Source: Dendrophyllia cribrosa (Eukaryota > Cnidaria > Anthozoa > Scleractinia > Dendrophylliidae). Taken from it: DNA of 64,000 nucleotides. The translations under genes and the position numbers were made by a program. Below are positions 10,316 to 21,210 of the stretch, in pieces. Positions within the stretch are counted from its first letter, which is position 1; every line of letters starts with the position of its first letter. The stretch covers positions 49,568,853 through 49,632,852 of the forward strand of contig JAJLRJ010000002.1 in the NCBI GenBank assembly GCA_024195265.1, given 5' to 3'. Below the pieces are notes generated by a model. The model made no database searches, was not told where the DNA came from, and worked only from the letters and a program-made list of their open reading frames with translations.

Positions 10316-12200
10316 TTAAAGTGCCTATGAAATGAATTCTTTTTCTTCGTTTTTCATTAGTTTATTATGTCCAAAGAACGAAAACAATAATCATTTCCCG
10401 AGGAAAAGAAAGAAAATCGGTTTTTTAGCCCCTCGAAGATGCGTCACTTCGGTTGAAAAGTGGCTCCAATTTTTGGAGAGCCTGGGGGCGAGTGGGCGTG
10501 CGTGATGACGTAAATTACGTAAATAGTATGACACATTGGTTTGTTTACGCTATAATTCCCTTGGAATCCTTTAGCGTGATGGTCATTTTGCCAACGTTTT
10601 TGGCTGTACAAATGTCGGACAGCGCCTAATTCGTTTCTTTACAGTCCTCTGAAGGTGAAGAGGATCAGTTTCGGATCACTCTTGATCAACTTAAATGATC
10701 GTGTCCACTGTAGTTTTGCCGTAGCGAGACGAACCGACTGTGCCGCTGAGCGAAGGAAGTGAACATGAAGAAGACGGAATTATTGAACGTGAAAGGTATA
10801 CATTTCAGTAGCACAGCGTCTCAGTGGTTCGCCAGTTGAGTTGTAAGCTTATTGAACGCAGAGGCGTTTTTGTTATTTCTTTTTAGTGGCTCGTTGACTA
10901 GCGTTTATCGAACGCGAACGATATATTTGTAGTACAAACAATCATGATATTAGCGCATTAGCGACTCGGCCGGTCTTCTCTGAAGTTCATTGATCGCGCG
11001 TGGAGGTTATGAACTTATTTTATCGGCTTGGCAATTCGCTCGTCTACTAAAGTTCTTTTTTCAATGCGAAGGATATGTCTTGGCGGCCTGCTAGTTGAAA
11101 GTTTCTAAATTATACTGATATGTTATGCATATCCGAGGTGTGTTTTTCAGGCGGCTTGCTGAATTGAATGTGAATGGTGTATTTTTAGCGGCAAGGTGCC
11201 TTGATAGCGTATTTTTTATTTATTTATTCAAAATGTTTGAACTCAAGTATATACGTAATAATTATGCTTCTTAGTTTAGTGTCTTGCCAGCGATTGATCG
11301 TTTCTGGAAATTTTAACCACTTGGCGGCTTGTAAGTGAGTTCAAAGTATCGTGTTTACATTATGTCTGATTTATATTTTATTGTATAAAAATTGATCTGA
11401 TCGAACACGCAATGATTCGGCGATGTATTTTGTTTCCAATAGTCTTACGCATTTGTACGTGTAGATTTTTGATAGATGTTCCGTAGAATAGATGCCTTCC
11501 AGTGAACACTTGCGTCGCTGCACTTTGAATTTTATAATTCGGAATACTGTATAAACATTTATATTTATACTCGCCAGTCAGTGCCGATCGAGTCAGTATA
11601 TTTTTGTAGGCCTCGCTGACTTCGACGGCTCTCCAGTCGAGCCGAGGCTTGAAGGAACTTCCAAACAGGATATGGATTGGAAAAATTATGCTTGATTAAA
11701 CGGCCTCACCGGCCGGAATGTTATTTTCTTTTGCAAAATAATATTAATCTTAACAATAAGCGCTTCCATTGAAAACAACATCGCTTGACGTACCCTTTCC
11801 GATGTCGACGAACAAATTTCGTGTATTTCGCCGGCCTATTTTCCTCTGGAGCAAAATAAAGCTTTGTTACACCCTCTGTTATCGAAGAATTCTAATATCT
11901 CGTATGTTTGAGGCCGCTCGCCACATAATATTGGTCCACCTCTAGCGACGTCTCTTGTCAGCTCTCTTGTTCTCTATATTCCCGCAGCAGTTTGTACAAC
12001 TATTTACGTCACAGTGTAATATGACACTGGTTTTGGCCGCGCACAATTGGAGCCACTTTTTAGCGCCAACAACCTAACTTTGAGACCATAAAAAAAGCAT
12101 TTCGCATCGTCCCTAACACTTTAAACCTTTTATTCCAAGGTCTAAAAAGGTGAAACTTTCGATACATCAAAAAATAAATTTCATTTCATAGGCACTTTAA
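10316..12200. mobile_element. TTAA-flanked inverted-repeat element, 1.9 kb
   Basis: AGTGCCTATGAAATGAA at the left and TTCATTTCATAGGCACT at the right are mirror images, each bordered by TTAA. A looser subterminal pairing involves TTACGTAA/TTTACGTCA and the phrase for GGAGCCACTTTT. The 1.85 kb interior is GC-richer than its surroundings and has no long open frame, so this is a non-autonomous or decayed element of a TTAA-targeting superfamily. Confidence 0.75.
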
Positions 12201-12420
12201 GCTTTAAATAGTAAAGAGGGGTCATCATCGGTGAAAGTTGTAAGTTTCGATGAAATCCGACGGTTTGGTGGAAGTCCTATGTAATTTATCAGCGTTCGTG
12301 TATTTCACAGCCTCCTATTTCCATTTACCTTCAATAACACGGTGCCGGTGGATTCCAGTGTTTCAACGGCACCCGTATTTTAGCGTGAGTTTTTAGAATC
12401 TTCATAACTCGAGCCGTTAG

Positions 12421-15400
12421 AGGAAACCAAGAGATTATAATTGGACAGAGAGGGAGTCTAGAGGCGTTGCTGGGATATCTTAATTGCAAAAAAGTTATTT
12501 TTAGTAACCATGCGGACCATGCGAAAACATTTTCCGGTGAGCTGGTTGACTTCCGGAAGACTCGCTTTCATGAATCAGCGCGTTAAGCCAGGTGGAGTCA
12601 GCAAATTAAAAAAATGGCGACCTTCGCATGTGAAAAAGAAAGTAAAATGGTCCTGTTTGAGCAAAGAACGTTATATAGTACCACAGCGGCTGGATACATA
12701 GATCTTTATCTATCTTTATACACAAACTGTTGCAACTGAAGCGGTAAAAAGGGGGCTGGACAATTCAACTTACTGGACAGATGCCAATCAACCATCCACT
12801 CCAATCTCTTGTAAGCGTCGTTTCTAAAAATTTGAAATCGCTTTGCTCGATCGATGGCCAGCCCATCCAAACTTTTCAGACGTGAAATAGTTGCATACTG
12901 TAGAATTCAAAGTTATGTTTTTTGTAGCTGAAGGATAGGATGATTCCCTTATGGGAAAATCACGTTTTAGGAATTTCAACACGGCAAGAAGTTAAAAACG
13001 CTAAAACCGGTTACGTTTGAAAGGACTTTGTCAGGAGCATCTTCTTTCCATGGAAAATGAATATCAGTTCTGTTGAGGTCAGCTACCAAGGAACTCTATA
13101 CTGACAGCCGCGGGTTAGAGGTTATTTGGAGCCAAAGTGTAAGTAAAATTTCTGGAAAAGTGATTTAATTTTATTTATTCGATAGGCCGCGTGTTTTAGG
13201 TTAAGCTTAAGTTTAATTCATGCGTAGTTAGTTTTCATCCGTACTTGGATTATTGACTTCGAAAAAATCCAGTAGACTTGTATTATTTTATTTTTAAAAA
13301 GCGAATAAATAAAACACACTTTTCTAGTGATGTACCTTAATTTATTCATTGAACTTTGTGATAAAAGGCCACCATTTCTTTTAGTAAACTCGCATGCGGC
13401 AACGATCCTTTGTTTGTACATGTCAAAGTACAGCTTAACCTCGGTTTAAAGATTGCTGAACACGGTATCACGACGTCAAAAACTTGGTCCACTCTAGACT
13501 AAAGGCAATTAATATTATTAACTTTTGTGTTTAGGCTTAAAGAAGTTTAGCTAAGTTTCAATACGAAAATGCATCATACCCAAGGCCACGTTTTTTAATA
13601 AATGAAAACTACGAATGATGCCTTGTTTGGAAGCGCCGTCGGTTACACGCTTTCTATTCAGTTTAAGCTTACCTTTTCTAATAAAAAACAATGGATCGGA
13701 CATCTTCATTCACTTTGTCCAAGTTATGTTTCACAAAAATCAATAAGTTGTTTTTCCGAACGTTGCTTTGATTGGATTATAACTGGTCACTGAGAATTTT
13801 AAGGACTTTATAAACAAACAACGCGCGAGTTTCAGCCGACTACACGCATTATTTAATAGCTTCACAAAAATGTTTGCTGGCCTTTCCTTGGAGTTTATTC
13901 CAAAACGATGCCTGCTTGTTTTCGCCATTGGAGTATCGTCTGAATTTCAGTTAAAAAATGAAGTTTTCATTCATTTAACAACTGCTGGGGAAAAGTGGGC
14001 CTGTAAAGTTCCTTCGAACTGAGTGCATGCATGACAAACTTCAGGAATTTCCGGTTACCTTAGCTGTGACCTGGGATAAAAGACATCAAAGATATTACAA
14101 AATTCTGTTTGTATGAACCAGCAAATATATATGAAGGTATGAAAGTAAAACTGTGGCCGTGGAGACATGCTGAGGCTACAAATTGTAAGCCAAGTATCTT
14201 GTTATGTTTGGCACGAAAATGTCGAAGAAAACGAATTTTAGAATGTCTGAAGTGAATATTTTGGTTTACTCACGAAAATATCGATTTTGGATCTCCTTTC
14301 CCTTCTTAGATTACAACCAAACTTCAATGAAAAATAAGCCAGTGGTGTTAACCGTATTAAAAAGAGGCATCGTTAAATAAAATCCAAGGAAAAGTCAGGA
14401 AACTATTTTTGTGAAGTCGGACGCTGAAACTCGCGTACACGCGAAGATAAAGTCCTTTCTCTGAAACTATTTTGGCGAAATAATCCAAATTATAACAGCA
14501 ACCTACACTCACTGGCGGAAAAGTATCTAATCGATTCGTTTATGAAACATAAATGTGAGAAGGCGAATAAAGATGTCCATAGAAATTTATGCAAAAAATG
14601 CTAAATACAAAGCGTGTAAACGGCGGCCGCTTCCAATCAAGGCATCGATCCGCTCTTTCGATTTCATTTATTGAAAAAAATGGCCTTGGGTGGAATTTAA
14701 GTGTATGGTCAATGCATTCACCTTAGCTACAATTCTTAATTGATTGCCTTTATTTTCTATAGTAGGTCATTTAAGTTTTTTGACGTCGCATACAGTGTCA
14801 GCCAAACTTTCTGATCTTTTGTCTGACAAAGGGGAGGCCCGCAATTTTATTATAAGGTCTGCAAGTTTACTAAAAAGAAATGGTGGCCTTTATCCCAAAG
14901 TTCAATGAATAAATTAAGGTGACATCACTAGAAAAGCGTGTTTTATTTATTCGCTTTTTAGAAATAAAATAATACAAGTCTACTGGGTTTTTTTGAAGTC
15001 AATAATCCAAGTAAGCTTTAATAAATGAATGTAACTTAGAACACGCGGCCTATCGAATAAATAAAATTCAATCACTTTTTCCAGAAATTTTACTTACACT
15101 TTGGCTCTAAATAACCTCTATCCCGGCTGTCAGTATAGAGTTCCTTGGTAGCTGACCTCAACAGAACTGATATTCATTTTCCATGGAAAGAAGATGCTCC
15201 TGACAAAGTCCTTCCAAACGTAAGCATATAGAAAACAAATCCATGCATGCATGTGAACCGGTTTTAGCGTTTTTAACTCCTTGCCGTGTTGAAATTCCTA
15301 AAAAGTGATTTTCCCAGAAGAGAATCCTCCTATCCCTCAGCTACAAAAAACATAACAACTTTGAATTCTACAGTATGCAAATATTTCACGTCTGAAAAGT

Positions 15401-15855
15401 TTGGATGGGCTGGCCATCGATCGAGAAAAGCGACTTCAAACTTTTAGAAACGACGCTTACAAGAGATTGGAGTAGATGGTTGATTGGCATCTGTCCGGTA
15501 AGTTGAATTGTCCAGCCCCCTTTTTACCGCTTCAGTCGCAACAGTTTGTGTATAAAGATAGATGAAGATCTATGTATCCAGCCGCTGTGGTACTTTATAA
15601 CGTTCTTTGCTCAAACAGGACCATTTTACTTTCTTTTTCACATGCGAAGGTCGCCATTTTTTTAATTTGCTGACTCCACCTGGCTTAACGCGCTGATTCA
15701 TGAAAGCGAGTCTTCCGGAAGTCAACCAGCTCACCGGAAAATGTTTTCGCGTGGTCCGCATTGTTACTAAAAATAACTTTTTTGCAATTAAGATATCCCA
15801 AACCCATTACTGGGAGACTCCCTCTCTGTCCAATTATTTTCTCTTGAGGAAACTT
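12421..15855. mobile_element. Second giant palindrome, 3.4 kb, arms about 1.5 kb
   Basis: The outer arm 12421-13930 matches 14360-15855 in reverse complement, with an unpaired centre of roughly 430 bases. The outer 350 bases are over 90% identical: a 63-codon frame at 12510-12701 plus is repeated at 15570-15761 minus with only two residue changes. Divergence rises towards the centre, where the match shows indels. The mirrored 63-codon frame (starting MRTMRKHFPVSWLTSGRLAF, basic Lys-rich end) has no domain I know and may be incidental. Arm matches were read by eye; exact identity needs a dot plot. Confidence 0.8.
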
Positions 15856-15989
15856 AAAACAGTTAACGAATAATTGTAAAAGAGTGAAGCAGGGGAAACT
15901 GACTTTAGTTCTAGTTATCGAGAAGTTCGATACTGATACTCTCACTGTACACAGTTTCAATACTGAGCCCTTCTTTTCTCACTTACATA

Positions 15990-16410
15990 AATCATTATTT
16001 AGTGACTATTCACGGTACATTTACATGATCATTGAAACATGTAAATTAAATTTACAGGGTTCTCGAATCCCCCTTCAGTCTGGTAAACCATTTACATGAT
16101 ATTTACAGGATCTTGTATACTGTAAATGTACCGAAAACAATTTACATGTTATTTACATGTTCGGCAAATTATAGCCTTAGAAAATGACACTGTAAATGGC
16201 AATTTACAGTATATTTACATGATCCATTGAAACATGTAAATTTCTTGTAAATTTTAATTTACAAAGCATTAACATGTAAATTATAATTTACAAATCATGT
16301 AAATCCAAATTTACATTTTGTAAATCCAAATTTACATTTTGTGAATCCAAATTTACATTTTGTGAATTGGATTTACATGACTTGTAAATTTTCAACTTTT
16401 CCAGTGGTTT
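15990..16410. repeat. ATTTACA/TGTAAAT palindromic word array
   Basis: More than twenty copies of TTTACA or TGTAAA in both orientations within about 400 bases, many as ACATGTAAAT or AATTTACAAATCATGTAAAT. Near 16290-16370 the phrase CCAAATTTACATTTTGT repeats three times. It begins where the minus-strand gene at 16373-20326 loses its C-terminal zinc-finger reading frame, so it looks like an insertion or expansion that cut off that gene. Confidence 0.75.
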
Positions 16411-19400
16411 TGACACAACCCTCTTCAGGACAACTAAAGATCGCCGCGTTACTGTCTTCCTTTTCGATATTCACTGGTGGATCTGGATCTCGAACTGATG
16501 CTTTTATGCGCCTCTCCTTGACAGATGTAAATGCGCTTGAGTAAGAGCGAGTAACTCCGGTAAGGGTCGGTAGGTCAGATGGGGATGGGCAATGCAATTT
16601 GTCTGTAGGGATGAGTTTACCATCGCCGATACCATACGCCCTCCAAACTAGTAGCCCTCCAAACTAGTAGACATTACAGAGCTGATTAATACCCTCTATC
16701 TTTGAAGATAGCACCTTCGGGACTTGGATAGTCTTACAAAATACTACGTTAACACCAGGAACTTCACCAGAAAAGAGTATCGCGTCTCTCATCTGCTCAG
16801 GCGTCTTGATATCATTTCCAGCGTTAAGATAAATCCTCATATGGGACTTTATAGTCGCAGCCTTCCGATCACATGCCGCCTTGCCCCCTTGTGGATCAGA
16901 AAAATCTAGATGCCTGATCTTGACACCTTCTTTATGGCCAAGGGCTACTGCACAGACGAGAGTGGTTCCGCAGTGGTAGCAGCCGGCATTATCCTGCCGA
17001 TAACAGACGGTCTTGAGCCCGGGCATGGCGATCTTGAGTTGCCGAACAACATCGGCCATAACGGCAAGGACTGCGCAGCTGTCTTGACTACAGGACTTGA
17101 AAATGTGTGCGAACGTTAGCATCTGCAACTCCCCTCCCTCTCGTCTTGTGGCAACTGTCAAATGCCATGGGATCCCGCGTTTACCGAACCAGTCGGTCTG
17201 ACTTTCTATATACTTCCGAGGAAGATATTTCATTGCCCAATCTTGAACAATTAAAACAGACGACTCATCAATCGCTTCCAAAAGCTGTACTCTGGTGCCA
17301 TCCTGATTGACAGAACGGAGGAGATGAGACTTCCACGCCAATATAGCGGTCTTTGCATTCTTGACTCGGAAAACAAGTTCTTCCTTCGTGTTGGATGTCA
17401 TGTTTTGACTTTGCGCAATCAAACCTTCCTCGATATCATTTAGAGTTGACGCCAATGTAGCGCAGCGCTCACACACGTCACTGTGATCGTGATCACATGT
17501 GGCCTGGAATGAAGGCTCCTTCGGGTCGCTTAAAGCGTATGACCTGCAGTGATCAGCTACTGTAGAACTCTGGGAAACGTGGATCTGCAACAAACGTTTG
17601 AAAAAAAGTTATAATTAACAAGCGCTGCTTTAAAGAGAACTAAGTAGAAAAATAGAGAAGATTTCACATGACTGTCAGACTTGCGTTCACTTCATTTTCC
17701 TATTGATTGAGGGGCTTGGTCTGTTGTCAGTGAGCCAATCAAATGGCGAACTAAACCCAAACGCAAGTTTACTCATGTCACTACTAAACGCAAGTCAGAC
17801 ATACTTCGCCTCCTGATTGATTTGTTGTTTAATGGGTTCCGCTCCTGGTTGGTTGAGAAATTTTATTTGCGGTTAGTTCTACAACAGTCAAGTGAAATCC
17901 GCTCTAACATTTTGTTATCAACCGATTGGCACGCCCATTAAGTTAGTCCTTTGTAGTAATCAGCCTTTGAGTGCCGGACAGTAGAACCATGAAACTGACA
18001 AATATTTAAATAGCGCCAACTGAACAAAATAAAACAATAGACGTGATGCCATTTAATGGTATTTCGATTAAACTGCTAGCAGGTGGTATAGAGGGTGTTT
18101 TTTTAACGCGGACAACCCGGAGTGTGTGATCGCAGACGCCATATTGGACGCACAAGACAAAGATCTGGGGCGAGTGACATAGCGAGGTGGAGGGATCTGC
18201 CTAGCGCGGGTCACACCCACCTTAAAGTCGCTTTTAAGGTACCGCTTGCTTGCGCGTAGATTATTTTCCTGCTGTTCCGCCCATCCCATGCCTTGTCCTA
18301 CATCTCCAAGGGTTTCAACAACATTACACAGATCGTCAAATGCTTCCGCACCTGCAGAACTAACATAATCGAGGCCTTGAACCGATGTCCGAACAGACGC
18401 AGCGCACGTGCTCAAAATCCGCAGAAGGGTAGCGCGGCTTAGTGGCGTAAACCCAGACTCTTGGCAGTAAGTCATATTCTGGATGACTATTCGCTCTGGG
18501 ATAATCATCCGTATGACGTTTGGAACCTTGATTGTCTCCTTTGTCGATAACATGATTGTTCTTTCGCCAAAAGGCAAATCTTGGATAATATGGGGACTAG
18601 TGATGAACGCTATGAAGTGGTCGATTTGAGCAGTGGATACTCTCATCCTTGGCGTCGGAACTGTTAGCACTGGTGCCCCCTTTCCATATACTAAGCAGTG
18701 GCGTCTGGCCTCAGTGAAACGATACTGAGATAAATCGGGTATCCAGTGTCGGAGCCGATTCAGTGTCAACTTATCAGCCATAATGGACAGGACTTGCCGA
18801 CGCGTCTCCCAGCTGTCGGCTGCGCGGTAGCACTCGGTGAGTGCGCTCATCATGGTTTCGTCGACTGAACTGCTTGTGGCTTCCTCTCCGTTACATTGTA
18901 AGGTTCTTTGTATGACACCAGAGGAATAGACTGCCTTGAAGAGAGAACCACTATCACTTGGAGCAATGTCTTGTAGAAGTGTAGATAGACCTTGACCTGC
19001 CTTCCGCACGTAGTAGCGTCGTGTTCTTTTACTTGCTTCTTCCCAAGGCCGCTGTAGCCGAGAACGAATGGGACTGATTTCTCGAGTGCGCAAATAATCA
19101 TTGAGTGGGTCAGTGGTCTTGGACTTTGGTTCGCGCCTTGTTGTAGCTGGTGTGCTGTCAAAGGAGATCTCCTTAGAGGAGGACGAGTCGTCGCTAGGTG
19201 GCAAATAGAAGCTTCCTCCTGGGGTAGCTGGGGTACTGTGCTCAGGACGAGTACGAGTCGTCTCCTCAGCCTAGAACAGCAACGTCAACTGTTATATTGC
19301 GCACGGTTCATGAGGCTTTCCATGTTAATATATAGAAAACAAGGCGTGGCATAAATGATTGAAAATCTTTAGAAACCATAACAATAGCGTCGCTAAGTAT

Positions 19401-20326
19401 AATTAGGGGGTCTGATTAAAAAATGGCGATGCAGAATCAGAGTTGTATGGTAACTTAATGAAATTCAGACGTTGATCCTGTATATAGTTACATATAAAAT
19501 CAATGGTAAGTGCGAGACTCCCAAAACAGCTAGTACTTACCAAAGAAAGCTCATGAATACTCTCTGAAAGGGCAATAAGTTGTGGGTCTTGGCAATCGGC
19601 TATGACATGTTCTCCAAGCCATCCTACATTCACTACATATTCCTTAAAAAAAAGATAAAACAATAATAAATATTGAATAATGATTCAATTTTAGTGTTCA
19701 GCATTGCTCTTTTGAATGTGACTTGGCTTTTATGAAATGTAATGTAGCACTGCAGTCTATAGATTTTATTCGAATGGACACTTACCAGAGCCGACTGGAA
19801 GAAATATTCCAGTAATACGCAAGATTAATCTGGAGATGTCTTTACTGATTCCACGATCCGTAGTACGGGATTTGCGGACGTGCTTCGACAGCTGGGCTGG
19901 TATACGGCACCGCGTCAACCCCCTTCGCCACCCAATGCCCAGCGAAGAACGATGAGCGGGACAAATATCCATGTCAGAAATATTGGAAGGGAAACTGAAA
20001 ATTGAAGACCTTGCTAGAATCAGTTCCACTTCAGTGTCTACACCGCTGCCGGTCATCAACCCTAGGGAGCTTTTGTGGCGTGATATATCTTTGTTACAAG
20101 TTAGCAAGGGAACTAAATCTTGGACTTTAGTGCTTCGAGGGTCTTTACCGCATTGGCCACCAACTAGCCGCTGAAACGAGCAATTTCTCTCCATCTTCCA
20201 ATTTTTCAACCAATGACGCAGAGCAAATGACTCAATTTCGGCAGAAGTAAACACATGCGTCCTAATTACTCGGGATGCCGATTGTAAATAATGTTTGATT
20301 TCAAAGTGTTTTTTTTTTTTTGACAA
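16373..20326 (-). pseudogene. Decayed multi-exon gene of a repeated DDE-like, probably transposon-derived family
   Basis: Four exons can be placed on minus. Exon 1 is at most 20326-19786 (donor G|GTAAGT; holds CPAHRSSLGIGWRRG and GIFLPVGSG). Exon 2 is 19642-19541. Exon 3 is 19270-18221 (350 codons, acceptor TGTTCTAG, donor AAG|GTGGGT). Exon 4 is 17584-16373 (404 codons, acceptor TTGTTGCAG). Joining exons 3 and 4 gives SDFK then IHVSQSSTVADHC, in phase. Exon 3 has RRYYVRKAGQGL and IIQDLPFGERTIMLS. Exon 4 has VLIVQDWAMKYLPRKY, YRQDNAGCYHCGT and LDFSDPQGGKAACDRKAA, spaced like the acidic residues of an RNase H-fold transposase (inference), and ends in CPEEGCVKT, a truncated finger. I recall this as a multi-copy uncharacterised family in corals, fish and amphioxus. 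Defects: an in-frame TAG at 16664-16666 within a 16-base tandem duplication, a phase conflict between exons 1 and 2, and C-terminal loss at the TTTACA array. Confidence 0.7.
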
Positions 20327-21036
20327 AGTGAGCGCTCAAAGTTACATAACATAATACACTTCAAAAGACCTAAACTCATTTTCCTGCACATATCTTTGTA
20401 AAGTTGTAAAGATTTTAATCCAGTGGAGTTTGTCCGCGTAACACTGTTTGCCGAATTTAAGAAAAAGTTAGGAGCCTCGCACGTGCTTAAGCTTCGCTTA
20501 TCGGGCGAGCGATCGAAAAGTTCGATTTTAAACGATCACAGCTCAAACGCCGTGAGAATTCTATATTTAGAACTTTTTTAGAGGTAAACAAACCGTTTGC
20601 CACAGATCTATTTGCGTTTGGTAATTATCTGTTTTAAACTTAGATCTCTCTCGATGGCAACTCTCAAAACAGTTTTACGTGCTCTTTGCTCGTACGAAAA
20701 GAAACCTGTCTTGTGCGAACCCAAAAGCAAATCATTTTCAGTTTCCAACAGGATAGTTTTCGAGAATCACATAAAAGCGTGCGTCTACTTCTGCATCAAA
20801 AGGTATCTTGTTGAACATAATTCCTAAAAAGTTAGATGCGCCACGAAAGGGACCTATTTGCGTGTTCACCTGCCATGGGCAAATTGGTACATACAATTAA
20901 TACAAATTACAAAAACTCGCTTTGCGGCCAGTAACTAGTCCTTTTTCAGATATATATCACTATTCCCTTTTATCTAGCTTTAGGAAATCGTTAGCAATGC
21001 GGGACCTGCCCAGGCATTTGACTTTTGAAGTTAAAA
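20327..21036. other. Non-coding flank
   Basis: No recognisable coding or repeat structure. It presumably includes the promoter side of the minus-strand gene ending at 20326, but no core motif stands out. Confidence 0.4.
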
Positions 21037-21097
21037 CTGGATAGGATTTCTTTTTTTTTTCTTTTTTTCTTTTTTTTTTTTAATAAAGTTTTATTAT

Positions 21098-21209
21098 TAC
21101 ATATACTACTTACAATACGATACTTACACTACTTACAATATGATACTTACACTACTTTAAAATACGATATTTACACTACTTACAATACGATACTTACACT
21201 ACTTACAAT
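21098..21209. repeat. LINE 3' minisatellite, outer part
   Basis: Tandem units of about 23 bases, close to ACTACTTACAATACGATACTT, continue in the same orientation at 24066-24180. The two blocks were one array in the LINE 3' region before the DNA transposon split it. Confidence 0.8.
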
Positions 21210-21210
21210 T

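Noticed and set aside
12510..12701. 63-codon frame mirrored at 15570-15761 as a possible conserved gene
   Set aside because: Its conservation follows from the palindrome arms being alike outside the frame as well; no domain is visible.
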